A DNA stretch of 64,000 nt from Manduca sexta (GCF_014839805.1 NC_051116.1:2728001-2792000), one strand, 5' to 3'. Counted from the first letter of the stretch, positions 43,869 through 58,022 are shown. Notes: generated by a model from the letters alone, not told the origin. Numbers and translations: made by a program.

Positions 43869-43877
43869 GTAACTTTA

Positions 43878-44249
43878 GTACCTAAATCTCGTGGAAGGTA
43901 TGCTGAGAATTATTGATTTCAGTATTTGCCGAACCTTTTTACGATAAAGTACTTTAGTGTATAAGCACTAATAGCTCAATTTAATTCTCAGAACAGGAAA
44001 TATCTTGTGCAAATATTAATACGACGATTTTCCCGAGTTATTCCAGAGAAAGGCTATGTAGGATGCTAAATTCTATGAACAACATACTTCTATAGACTCA
44101 CACTAACCCGGAGCAACGGTAACTAGAATAATACTAAGCAGTAATCTACTATTCATAAATACTATTATAGTTGTTGCTTGCGGATTCGCCTGCATGAAAA
44201 GCCTCTCCAGCTTCCAAAAGACCTAAATCACTAGCGTTTCATACTTTAT
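43878..44249. other. No recognised feature
   Basis: AT-rich non-coding sequence. Confidence 0.4.
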
Positions 44250-44495
44250 TTGCTGTAGGATATATTTTATATCCGCCCGGATAGCGACTACGATACAAGG
44301 TGTTAAAACTCGCCATAGTGACCTACGTGTGTCGCGTTCCGGGATCAGTCAGTGTATTTCCAGTTTCGACAGGCCGGCATAATTGTGTCAACTGTCAAGG
44401 AGTAATCTCTCGTCAGTCGACATTCTATTGGACCCCACTCCACTTACCATCAGGTGCTGTGGGGCAACTTTGTCTTGCTTGTAAAAAAAAAAATA
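44250..44495 (+). repeat. Rep-1 copy, near full length
   Basis: From TGCTGTAGGATATATTTTAT to the TTGCTTGTAAAAAAAAAAAT tail. Confidence 0.8.
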
Positions 44496-44924
44496 TTGCC
44501 ATCTTTACTTCAAAATTCAAATATTTCCATGGCAGTTACTGGGATAGAAAGTAGCCTGTTAATTAATGATGTGGCGAATACTTGGGCCAAATATTATGCA
44601 AAACTGTTTAGCGGTTTTCTGTATACTTCTAACAAACATCCAAACATTGTCTCAATATGTACGATCATTCTCATTCAATTTTAATAAGATTATGAACTGG
44701 CTAGTCATCGCGGCTCTGTGTAAAATAGTATTTCTACATTATAAATAAGTAAATTTTGTTACTGTATTTGTACTTCCAAGAGGTGAGAACTTGGTGACTT
44801 GAAACACAAGCCTTGCCTATATCAGGCATCTTTATCTTTAATACATGTACTTTTAATAGTAACATTTATTGCGGTGATGAGATAAAGAAATAAAAATAAA
44901 ATAAATAAGTAGCGTATTCTAATT
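44496..44924. other. No recognised gene
   Basis: Overlapping frames at 44454-44748 are short and AT-driven. Confidence 0.4.
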
Positions 44925-45000
44925 ACCAATTCATCATCATCATCATCTCGGCCACAGAAGGTCCACTGCTGAATTTAGGCCTCCCCCAATAATTTAATTT
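44925..45000 (-). repeat. Rep-3 3' fragment
   Basis: Reversed tail: CATCATCATCATCTCGGCC, GGTCCACTGCTGAATTTAGG and CCTCCCCCAA. Confidence 0.55.
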
Positions 45001-45338
45001 TCAATTAGTGAAAGAATATTCAAACTTGGTTCAGTAGTTCCAGGGATCAACCCCTACAAAGAAACGCACAAACTTTTCCTTTTTATTTTAGTATAAAAAC
45101 CTAAAATACTCTAAATTAAAAACCGGCAACAATATGTTTGTGTTTCATTGCTATATCACTTGTTATTGGTCCCAAATCGGTTGTTATCCTTTTGAAACAC
45201 GGTTAGCTCGAAGTTATTTATGCTAATACTCTATCCCAGTTGGTTTGATTACCTAAATATCTAGGTATCTAATTCAGCGTATCCCATTTGTCGAGTCGCG
45301 GCTTCAAACTCGCCAAAACTGGATTTTCAATACTAGTT
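45001..45338. other. No recognised feature
   Basis: Includes a LINE-tail-like phrase (TTGGTTCAGTAGTTCCAGGG, about 45028); otherwise unassigned. Confidence 0.35.
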
Positions 45339-45355
45339 TACATTAAAAAACACAA

Positions 45356-45673
45356 GCGGCGATAGCCTAGTTGGGTGTGGAACGGACTTCCGAAACGAAT
45401 GTCCGCAGGTTCAAAACTAAAGGGCACACACTTCTGACTTTTCTAAAAAAATGTTTGTATTCTATATGAATTATCGCTTGCTTTAACAGTGAAGGAAAAC
45501 ATCGTGAGGGAACCTGTATACCTGAGAAATTCCCTGTAGGAATTTTAAGGGCGTGCGAAGTCTACCAATCTGCACTAGGCCAGCGTGGTGGACTAAGGCC
45601 TAATCCTTCTCAGTAGTAGAGATCCGTGCCCAGCAATGGGATATTATTTATAATACAGGGTTGATATTATTAT
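45356..45673 (+). repeat. SINE-A copy, full length, with 11-bp target duplication
   Basis: TACATTAAAAA at 45339-45349 recurs at 45674-45684 after the ATT tail. Six bases (ACACAA) separate the left duplication from the GCGGCGATAGCC head. Confidence 0.88.
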
Positions 45674-45684
45674 TACATTAAAAA

Positions 45685-45977
45685 TATAAATAAAATTTAT
45701 TACATTAAATTACAAATGATTTTTATTGTTATTTGAGCACTTCATTTATGAGCTCGCAAAATAAGTAATAAATTAATTTTAAATTTCCATACGAGTGCAT
45801 AAACCATAGTATGGTGACGCATCTGATAGGCATTCAGATAGAATATCGATAGACGATAGAGGGTTATCGCTACACGACACAATACCGACCTTAGAAATCG
45901 GATATACGCAATCTGATTCCGGAACTCATTAATTAATATCACAGCAAGATATATTCAAGATAATATATATTTGCTTG
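45685..45977 (-). repeat. AT-rich stretch with a worn Rep-1 fragment
   Basis: Positions about 45805-45935 read as reversed Rep-1 (GACGCATCTGATAGG, CGATAGAGGGTTATCGCTAC, CAATCTGATTCCGGAACTC). No gene is present. Confidence 0.45.
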
Positions 45978-45979
45978 AC

Positions 45980-46230
45980 TGCCTCGGTGGCGTAGTTGTA
46001 CTGCATGCGCGGTACGTCAGCGCTCTGAGGTCCTGGGTTCGAATCCCGGGTCGGGCAAAGTGATAATTGGGTTTTTCTGCTCAGTATCAGCCCGGAGTCT
46101 GGAATTTGTGACCGATATGGCGATAGGCTCGCCCCCTATCACATCCTGGGACGGAACACACTTGGCGAAAAGTGGATGCCCTAGTTGCACCTCTGCATAC
46201 TCCTTCGGGGATAAAATGCGTTATGGTGTG
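45980..46230 (+). repeat. SINE-B copy, full length
   Basis: Complete from TGCCTCGGTGGCGTAGTTGT to CCTTCGGGGATAAAATGCG; the best SINE-B here for seeing the tRNA-like head and B box. Confidence 0.88.
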
Positions 46231-46285
46231 TGTATATTTGCTTGACTCAAAGTCTCGCATTTTAGAATCATCCTATAATTATCCC

Positions 46286-46581
46286 TATAATATGTACTGT
46301 CCCACTGCTGGCCACGGGCATCTTCTACTACTGAGATAAGGGCTTAGTCCACCACGCTGACCTAGTGCGGATTGGTAGACTTCACACACCCTTAAAATTC
46401 CTAAAGAGAACTTCTCAGGTTGCAAGTTTCCTGACGATGTTTTCCTTCAAAGTTATAGCAAGTGATAATTCACAAAGAATACACACATAATTTAAACAAG
46501 ACTGAGTGCGTGTTCTTGGTATTTGAATCTACGGACATTCGTCACGGCAGTCCGTTCCACAACCAACTAGACTATCGTTGC
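46286..46581 (-). repeat. SINE-A copy, full length, worn
   Basis: Reversed; lacks the CAGCCCTGTATT part of the tail but keeps the ACTGTCCCACTGCTGG to AACTAGACTATCG span. Confidence 0.8.
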
Positions 46582-46842
46582 TTTTATTAGCCTACGTCAC
46601 TTCTATATTCGGTTTCAAAATAATAATAAAAAATACTTTACCTATCACGTAGGCGAACTAAATTGCACTTATGATACGTATACATCAAAACAAGTTATAA
46701 GAATAGTTATTATTACTAAATTACATTTAAGTAATTATACCAATAATATTAATAAAAAAATCTCAAGGTATACCAAAGAAAACAGCTCGTGCTGGCTGGT
46801 AACGGGTAATAAAACGATAACAGCATAATCGGTTATATTATT
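46582..46842. other. No recognised feature
   Basis: AT-rich spacer. Confidence 0.35.
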
Positions 46843-47065
46843 TGCTGGTGGTAGGATTTACTTTAAATTTGCCCGGATAGCTACCATAATACACAAGTAG
46901 TTAAAACCCGCCATAGTGGCCCACGTAAGTGTCGCTTTCCGGGATCAGTCTGCGTATATCCTGTTCAAATTGTCCGGCATAATTGGATCGACTGTCGAAG
47001 GTTAATCATATCAATAGATGCTCTACTGACTACACTCCACTTACCATCAAGTGGAATCCATGCCC
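46843..47065 (+). repeat. Rep-1 copy, near full length
   Basis: From TTTGCTGGTGGTAGGATTTA to ACTTACCATCAAGTGGAATC; the A tail is lost. Confidence 0.75.
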
Positions 47066-47807
47066 ATATAAGATGCCATTCCTTATTACCATAATATTCT
47101 AACTAGCATAGATACAAGTCAAATTTATAAAAACAATGCTGAAATAAACTGCCACGCGTTCAAGCTACAGCGAGCAGTTGGTCTTTTGTGTTGACACCTT
47201 GTGTTTGTTTGTTGTGGGACTTTCATATATGTTTTAAAGAATCAATAATTATTGAATTATGTGATATTCATAAAGTGATTAGAATTAGAAAATGTAATGC
47301 TAAATAGAAAACTTAACGACTAGTAAAAAAGTGGTGTAAGACAAGAATCAAACGAGTGTTTACTACGTGCATTTTTATATATTTTTTAGATTTGATGCAT
47401 TTACTACATATTTCTACTCCCTAATTATAAATATATCATATATATAATCAAATTGTTAGTGAATCTTTACAATCTCACCAGAAGAGCAAAAAACTATCAC
47501 ACAGTTTTCACATCATAAAATCTAAACGCTAATAAAGGAAAGTCTTAAACGAAATCATGGTGACAACAGCCCAAGGCAAACTAGACACAGGAGATGGAAA
47601 AATAACCTAGTTTAAAATGTAGACACGGACGGCCGGGAGTATGCGCTTTGAGGGACTTCACTCTTTGTGAGGGAAGTCTCGTGACAAAGGGTGAAAAACG
47701 AAAAGATCTTGGTTTTAATTAAATGAACTGTGCTGTGTTTATATTCCATCAAGTGACAGTTTGCGGGCTTTAAACATGAATTTAATGAGCCAGAAATGAG
47801 CGGAGAT
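47066..47807. other. No recognised gene
   Basis: AT-rich to mixed DNA to the left of array 3; no repeat family or gene recognised. Confidence 0.4.
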
Positions 47808-48475
47808 GGAAGTGAGAGCACAGGGAGCGTGGTGTGACGCGCGGGCCGGTGGAGCGACGAGCTAACGGGAGTGTATGAGAGCTCAGGAGCGAGTGTGAGA
47901 CCACGTACAGGGAGCGTGGTGTGACGCGCGGGCCGGTGGAGCGACGAGCTGACGGGAGTGTATGAGAGCTCAGGAGCGAGTGTGAGACCACGTACAGGGA
48001 GCGTGGTGTGACGCGCGGGCCGGTGGAGCGACGAGCTGACGGGAGTGTATGAGAGCTCAGGAGCGAGTGTGAGACCACGTACAGGGAACGTGGTGTGACG
48101 CGCGGGCCGGTGGAGCGACGAGCTGACGGGAGTGTATGAGAGCTCAGGAGCGAGTGTGAGACCACGTACAGGAAGCGTGGTGTGACGCGCGGGCCGGTGG
48201 AGCGACGAGCTGACGGGAGTGTATGAGAGCTCAAGAGCGAGTGTGAGACCACGTACAGGGAGCGTGGTGTGACGCGCGGGCCGGTGGAGCGACGAGCTGA
48301 CGGGAGTGTATGAGAGCTCAGGAGCGAGTGTGAGACCAGGTACAGGAAGCGTGGTGTGACGCGCGGGCCGGTGGAGCGACGAGCTGACGGGAGTGTATGA
48401 GAGCTCAGGAGCGAAAGTGAGATCACGTATAGGGAGCGTGGAGCGACGAGCTGACGGGAGTGTATGAGAGCTCAA
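47808..48475 (-). repeat. 87-bp minisatellite array 3 (7 full units plus a truncated one, reversed)
   Basis: Unit marks (GGGCCGGTGG) are spaced 87 bp from about 47843 to 48365. Units are highly alike. The outermost right unit lacks the GTGTGACGCGCGGGCCGGT segment and joins GGGAGCGTGG directly to AGCGACGAGCTGACGG, a deletion of about 20 bp. Two reversed frames of 332 and 214 codons run through the array in different phases; both are consequences of the stop-free unit, which argues against either being a gene. Confidence 0.95.
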
Positions 48476-49802
48476 CGTCCTACCTCCGCAAGTACACATC
48501 AGTATGACAGCTCTGTTGCATACTAAAAGGGTGTAAAGCAGCGAAACCGTGTAAGATATTATATTAGCATAGTCTTGCCTGTCATGGGGTAGCTCTACGT
48601 CGGAACACAAAGCATTCCACTGCTTTGGAACTTGTTCACCCGTAAATTTACATGTTTAGATCTTTATGCTTTAAACGATCATTAGTCGGCTTAACACGTG
48701 GTAACTGTTCGCGTAAAATTTTGATACGCTATTCCGGGCTTATGGATAGTGATGAATTTCGGAAGGTAATGATAAAATATGTATTTTAGGAATTATACTG
48801 GTGCTGTAATCTTCGGATGGAGTATTTATGAGGTATTTGATACGTTTTCAGGTTATTTTATTCAAATAACATATATGTGTGCATTCGAGGCGAAAGGTGA
48901 AATTTTCCGTAGGGAACCCGATACAATATAGCTACTATGCATGATTGCGGTCTAATAAAGATTTTACATAAATTTTGAAAGGAATGCCGGTAGGAATCAA
49001 GTTATATGGACCCTTCACCACAGGTGTATCTACCATTTCAAAAATGTTCTTTTTGGGTTTAAGTTATCAAAACAATCATCGTCAACACGTGTTTTTTGTT
49101 TATTTGTCTTCTCTTTATTTTAAAGGCTTTTTTTACATATTTACCTATATATTCTTAAAAAAAACATGCGTATAAAAATATAAATAAATAAATAACTCTT
49201 CGATGGCCAAGCCACCGGTGATTAAGGATTCAAAGTGAGGAATCTCCGCACCATGCGCGCCGTGTCCAGCAATACTGCCTTCTATATCTGGCCTCCGACC
49301 CAACGACCAATATTTTTTGTTATATTATCTATTTCGGAAGGCGACCTCAATTTTAATAATATTTTTATTGATAAATGTCTTTTCTACTGTCAGAACATTG
49401 TAATACTTAGATATTAAAACTAGGCGGGCAGACTTATGAGCAAACCTAATTATAAATTAAAAGCAATTATTTGAACAACTGTAGTACAATAAATATATCC
49501 AAATTTACCGTTGGAAAACTATGCATATGAATGTAATATCTATCGCTTTTTACTAAGGTTTCGAAATACGTTTTTATTTATGAGGATGATATTTTTATAT
49601 ATTTTTTTAACCATATAAACGTCGGTAAAGTATGTAGTGATGTTTCTGAGAAGGAAATCACGCGGGGGGAGTTGCGAGTACCAATAAGTATAAATATACA
49701 TATAGTATATATAGTCAAAGACCGGTAAAACCAACATGTTTCACTCATCAAATGTGGCGGTAGCGATAACGCATTATTACCGCACGCAAATAAAAATACT
49801 TT
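48476..49802. other. About 1.3 kb without a recognised gene
   Basis: Positions 49195-49310 are GC-richer; the phrase encoding NLRTMRAVSSNTAFYIWPPT resembles a retroelement-derived reading I have met in insect repeats, but I cannot assign it. The rest is AT-rich. Confidence 0.35.
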
Positions 49803-50060
49803 CGCTGTATATCCTACTAATATTATAATTGCGAGTTTGTGAGGATGGATGTATGTATGTTTGTTCCTCTTTCACGAAAAAAATAATGTACGAATTTGGT
49901 TGGAACTTTACAGTCATATTGGTTATATGCCAGAATAATACGTAGACTACAATTTATAATAATTTTGTGTAATTTGGTCATAATATAACGATACATATCA
50001 AGTTAGTCGGAAAAAAAAACCCGGAAAACTCCTTCACGCAGGCGAAACCGCGAGCAAAAT
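49803..50060 (-). repeat. Rep-6 copy
   Basis: Reversed partner of the copy at 27770-28022, from CTACTAATATTATAATTGCG to the complement of the TTTTGCTCGCGG head. Confidence 0.65.
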
Positions 50061-50305
50061 GAAGTTAGTTAATATATTACTATAAACTACTTAAACGTTA
50101 CAATTAAAGGATTTTCAAGTTAAATACTTTATTGTATGATAATATGGTAATGAGATTGTTTGAATAGTTATTTGACAATTACAAAACACATTAACACTTT
50201 TCAGTGAATCATCTATTGTACCATTTGTGTTACTACTGGCGATCAGGTAAGGTGTCTATTTTTATAGTAGAAACGCAAGCGAGCTGGTTACCTGGATCCT
50301 TATTC

Positions 50306-50374
50306 TCTATGATATTGTAAACTCGTGAGGCAGTGTTGTTTCGTGAAATTATTGTGGAACGGTATACTATGTCA
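50306..50374 (+). repeat. Old host repeat copy 1, left part (inverted-end element)
   Basis: Begins ATCCTTATTCTCTATGATAT. The complement ATAGAGAATAAGGAT closes the element at about 50769-50783, so the ends are inverted over about 15 bp. The SINE-A at 50375-50693 splits it. A second copy surrounds 60041-60425. Confidence 0.6.
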
Positions 50375-50693
50375 GCCGCGATAGCCTAGTTGGTTGTGGA
50401 ACGGATTGCCGAGACGAATGTCCGCAGGTTCAAAACACAAGGGCACACTTCTGACTTTTCTGAAATGATGTGTGTATTCTTTGTGAATTATCGCTTGTTT
50501 TAACAGTGAAGGAAAACATCCTGAGGAAATCTGCACATTTGAGAAGTTCTCTATAGAAATTTTCGAAGGTATATGAAGTCTACCAATCCGCACTAGGTCA
50601 GCGTGGTGGACTAAGGCCTAATCTCTCTCAGTAGTAGAGGAGGCCCGTGTAGCAGTGCGACAGTGTATAATACAGGGCTGATATTATTACATT
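50375..50693 (+). repeat. SINE-A copy inside the old host repeat, with 8-bp target duplication
   Basis: CTATGTCA at 50367-50374 recurs at 50694-50701. The uninterrupted form of the target can be read at about 60365-60375 in the second host copy, confirming the insertion. Confidence 0.9.
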
Positions 50694-50785
50694 CTATGTC
50701 AATTTCTGTTGTCTTAAACGCGACGCGGTGCGTAACGTGCTTACATAATGCCTAAATAACGTGTGGTATAGAGAATAAGGATTCA
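50694..50785 (+). repeat. Old host repeat copy 1, right part
   Basis: Contains CAATTTCTGTTGTCTTAAAC and GCGACGCGGTGCGTAACGTG, matched at 60370-60415, and closes with the inverted end. Confidence 0.6.
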
Positions 50786-50879
50786 AACAGGAAGTTGCCA
50801 CCACAGCCAATAAACATTAAAAACACCAGAGGAAGCATTGAAGATAAAACCAAACTAATCTTCCCTCTAAGTAATATGT

Positions 50880-51200
50880 CTGATGGTATTTTTATTCACC
50901 CAGATAGCAATCGCCGTACGTCACTATTAGCCACATAAAGTCTACTGCTGAACACAGGCCTCCCCTAAAGATTTCCAAACGGACCTGTCGAAAGCGGCCT
51001 GTATCCAGCGTGTTACCGAGACCTTTATCAAGTCGGCTGTCTACTTTGCAGGTGGACGTCCAACGCTGCCTTGGTTAACTGCCGCACACAAGGTTTAAAA
51101 CCATAGTTGCCCCTGTTAGGATCGCGTTCCAGGATATAGCATATTTGTGTCCGTTGGCGATGATCTCTCTATCTTGACTTCACTTGCCATCAGGTTCAGT
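50880..51200 (+). repeat. Rep-1 copy interrupted by a reversed Rep-3
   Basis: Rep-1 text (CACCCAGATAGCAATCGCCG) stops near 50935. Rep-3 text in reverse follows to about 51075 (TCTACTGCTGAACACAGGCC, AAGATTTCCAAACGGACCTG, GGTGGACGTCCAACGCTGCC). Rep-1 then resumes (ACAAGGTTTAAAACCATAGT, GGATCGCGTTCCAGGATATA). It lies just upstream of the GMC gene. Confidence 0.65.
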
Positions 51201-51240
51201 AACTTCACCTCGCGTCTAAATAACTCTGTTTTTAGGAACA

Positions 51241-54350
<3,110 letters not shown>

Positions 54351-54364
54351 AAATGGTATTTTGA

Positions 54365-54370
54365 AATAAA
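54365..54370 (+). terminator. GMC polyadenylation signal
   Basis: AATAAA 14 bases after the stop codon, followed by a T/G-rich stretch (TTTGTTTTTGTCTTGCG), the usual downstream context of a cleavage site. Confidence 0.65.
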
Positions 54371-55654
54371 TCTCTATTTGTTTTTGTCTTGCGTTTATTT
54401 TTTGACAATCCTTAATTTGTTATCAATATTAATGACTTGCCGTATTTTTTTTTTATCGAAAGAAGACAAGATTTGGGTCATCTAAATATTGCCTTGTGTA
54501 TTAACTGTCTGGTAGCTGATAATTTTTCTTTTTTCCCAAAAAAATATAAAGAAAAACTTACTTTCAATTTTGCTTTTAAACACATTTTTGAAGACACAAG
54601 GCCACATCAAGACAGAAGAGCCTTCGCAACTTCAAAACTATCCAACCGAAAGCAACTATTTTGAATTCAAACTATTCCGAAGGTCTGAGAAGTCCGAACA
54701 GCCCTGAATGTCAATTATACTTTAGATTGGTTGAATACAATTTGTTTTATAAGGGTGTTAGGTTGCTTTGGGATAGTGGTATCATATGGACTAATCATGG
54801 TGTGAATTTTAGGTTAGGGTATTTTCTAGAATTATTAGTCCGAAATTTAGAGGCTGGATTTAGAGGATTAATAGGATAGGATAGGTAAGATATGACTGAT
54901 AATTAGAATGTAATGACATCGATGGTATTAGGAAATAGATCGAACAACATACAAAATAGTGCGTGATGCAAATGCTTAGTATCAGTTCAGTCTCACAGAA
55001 ATGTGAATATAATAAACGATATTGTGCATAATATTGGCATATTAAGATACATTGCTATTACTTTGTTTTTTGATATGTATTTTTCTTTTTAATTTTGTAT
55101 CAATCTACGACAATTCGTTATTATATTTGTGGTAAACTGGATGATGTGGGCTGTACACTTATGTCAATATTGATGCAATAATAATCGTTTGTAAATTTTG
55201 TCGTGCAGCTGTTTGTTATGCCAAAATAAATAAGAAGGAAAATAAGAAGGTATACAATCCAATATCATATTTAAATATAAATTAATTGTTCACTACAAAC
55301 GTACCATCAGCTAAATTGTTTCATCGTCAACTATTATCATTAACCTGGAATAAAAAGATCTTAAATGCCTTCAAAGTACATTAATCCTGTATTCTACTGC
55401 AATGTTAAAATTCACCTGTCAAAGATCAAACGCTCGCTTAATTTGCGAATTTTTATTCTTTCCACCGTACCCTTCAGTGCACTCGTTAATTATGCAAAAC
55501 CCGGTCTTGAGTGCTCATCCCATTAGTTCTGTCGGATCGGAAGGTTCGTTCGCACAACAGAGGAGACAACTGGTTGAAATGGTTTTAAATTTGCATTTTC
55601 TGAAAAGAGGGAACTAATTGTTAAACACGTAGATGTAATAATACTATAATTTCT
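54371..55654. other. No recognised gene
   Basis: AT-rich sequence downstream of the GMC gene. Frames of 71-75 codons (54437-54664, 54661-54879, 55402-55617) show no domain. Confidence 0.4.
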
Positions 55655-55882
55655 ACTGTTGGTAACATATATTTTATATCCGCCCAGATAGCGACCACTG
55701 TACATATAGTTAAAACCCGCTATAGTGGCCCACGTAAGTATGTCGCATTTCAAGTTCAGCCTGTGTATATCTAGTTCCAACAGGCCGGCATAATTATGTC
55801 GACTGCCGAGAAGGCCTCACTTCACTTACCAGCAAGTGCAAGTAGGGTCAATGTTGTGCCCGTATTAAAAAATATATTATAC
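55655..55882 (+). repeat. Rep-1 copy, near full length
   Basis: From GTTGGTAACATATATTTTAT to the GTGCCCGTATTAAAAAATAT tail. Confidence 0.75.
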
Positions 55883-56173
55883 ATAGACACTAGCATTATT
55901 TATTAACCTAAAACTGACATCAATTTGAATTTGTTTTTGCTCACGGATTCACCTAACTTGGACCTTGATTAGACAATTATTTATTTTAAAAAATAGTCCT
56001 GGTATTCCTCAGGTTTATAGCTTACTCCATACAAAATTTTATTCAAATCGTTTTATTGCTTTAATCAAGTGTGACAGATTTATTTTTATCATTTTTACAC
56101 AAACGAATAGCGAGACGAGATTCCCCTCGCCTGATGGTAAGTAACACTATGCTTATCGAACACAAATAAAAAC
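55883..56173 (+). repeat. Rep-5-like relic and spacer
   Basis: Positions about 55930-56060 have TTGTTTTTGCTCACGGATTC, GGTTTATAGCTTACTCCATA and ATTTTATTCAAATCG in the order seen in Rep-5. Confidence 0.45.
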
Positions 56174-56420
56174 ACATCACGCACTTATCCCCGAAGGAGT
56201 ATGTACAGACACAATCAGAGCACCCACGTTTCGCCAAGTGTGTTCCATCCCATGATGTGATAGGAGGCGAGCCTATCGCCATATCTAGCACAAATTTGAG
56301 ACTCAGAGCTGATACTGAGTAGAAAAACACAAATATCACTTTGTTTGACTCGGGATTCAAACCCAGGCCTCAGAGCGCTGCCGTACCGCTCATGTAGTAC
56401 CACTATGCCACCGAGGCAGT
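56174..56420 (-). repeat. SINE-B copy, full length
   Basis: Reversed, from CACGCACTTATCCCCGAAGG to the complement of the GCCTCGGTGGCATAGTGGTA head. Confidence 0.85.
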
Positions 56421-57539
56421 CGCTTACCAACAGCAACATTACCCAACTCTTATACAGCATTGCTTACCTTCGCCACCTAAATCTGCCTCCAATATCCAAG
56501 AATTCAGACCCAACTTAGAAGAAACACAAATCAACAGCCTTAAAAATACTAAACGTTGACCTGAGGCTCATTTTAAAAGCAATGTTAGTATCACAATGTT
56601 GCAAAGCCAGTCAGTTACTGAGCACCGGTATTTCAAACTTTGTTATCTTAAATTAGTTGACTCCGGCGGACGTGGGTTTAGTGTCCTTTAATTATTACTG
56701 GAAGGGGACGTTAAAGAAATATTCGGGCTATTTGCAAGTATTGTTTGGCCCCGGATTTTAGGGTTACCAATTATAAATGGAGGGATGGCTGTCTAGCGTG
56801 CCTAAAATGGCTGATGTTAAGAAAATTGTCTGTGTATAGTTAAAAGCAGTAAGTAATAATAAAACGTGTAATAATTATGACAATAATTTATTAAAATGTT
56901 TTTTTTATTTAAGACAAATACTGACATTTTTTAGAGGACATATTTTTAATGCCTGTCTCAAACCTATGCATTCCACACGCCAATCTATATCTTAAAATAC
57001 CTGTCAAATGCGAAATATGCATGTATGCAGGAGCCCTAGTCCCTGTAGTAGAAAATTCAAACAATTTCATAATGATTTCATATGTTTACGCGAATGTTCA
57101 TCGAAATAAAACTAATTATTGGATTGTTTCATTACAAAATTTTCTGTGAACATTACGAAGACTTTGCAGCCTTTAAAAAATTACATATCATTACCTCATC
57201 TTGCCCAATGTAGCTCTCCGTCAAAATACTTCCCCCATTTGAGTTTGATGAGAATTTACGCCCCTTCAACTCCAAACATTCGAGAAAGTTGCCGGCATTT
57301 GCTCAGGTATCAAAACTTTTCAGCCCACTTACAACTTTACTTTAAAAAACGAAAACTCCGTCTCAATTCCATCTTCCGATTGATCTGTTACTGTGAATAC
57401 CGATTGAAATATCTTGTATTTTTTCGTATAGGTTATATTTATACTAGATTTTGCTTGTTACGTATTTTGTATTGGATAAAAATAGCCTATAGAATTTAGG
57501 GTCAATGTAACTTTCTAAGAATAAAATAATCTTCAAAAT
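56421..57539. other. About 1.1 kb without a recognised gene
   Basis: A 126-codon frame at 57119-57499 starts without ATG and has no domain I recognise. Nearby sequence (57150-57310) reads like unassigned repeat DNA. Confidence 0.35.
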
Positions 57540-57778
57540 CTTGCTAGTAGTAGGATATATTTTATATCTGCCCAGATCACCGTACACAATATTTTGACCC
57601 GCAATAGTGGCCCACGTAAGTCGCGTTGCGGGATTAGCTTGTATATATCAGGTTCCAACAGGCCGGCATAATGACTGTCGAGGAGTAATCATCTCTCGTC
57701 AGTCGACATTCTATTCGACTTCCACTTACCATCTGGTCTAGAGGGGTCACCTTGCTGTGCCTGTTCAAAAATAATCGT
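57540..57778 (+). repeat. Rep-1 copy
   Basis: From TTGCTAGTAGTAGGATATAT to the CTGTTCAAAAATAAT tail, with a 10-15 bp deletion near the GATAGCGACC region. Confidence 0.75.
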
Positions 57779-58022
57779 TTGTTTTGAGTTTGTACATTAC
57801 AGAGAAACATATCTGTTTGCTGCATGATTTACTCATTGCACTAAAATTTTGGTAGTGTAAGAAGTAAAATAAGATATACAATCTTTTAAAATTAACATAC
57901 GTCATCAAACATCAAAACTAAACCTTAATATAACTCAATAAGTGTTATAATAGCCAGTAAACGCCACGTCGACAAGGATCGATAGCAAATAGTTGAGAAC
58001 GATCATTAGTGGCAAAAACGTG
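57779..58022. other. No recognised feature
   Basis: AT-rich spacer. Confidence 0.35.

Noticed and set aside
45980..46060. A possible tRNA gene in the SINE-B head
   Set aside because: The B box is present, but the acceptor stem does not pair by eye and the sequence continues directly into the SINE body. All such heads here belong to SINEs.
39432..46581. A fixed SINE-B plus SINE-A composite element
   Set aside because: The two families are adjacent at 39.4-40.0 kb and 46.0-46.6 kb, but relative orientations differ and most copies are separate, so adjacency is probably chance.
47612..48610. Reversed frames of 332 and 214 codons
   Set aside because: Two different phases of the same stop-free 87-bp unit are open at once; no splice sites, start context or conserved domain supports either.
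57119..57499. A 126-codon frame
   Set aside because: It has no ATG, biased AT-rich composition and no recognisable domain. Its length alone is not enough in this DNA.
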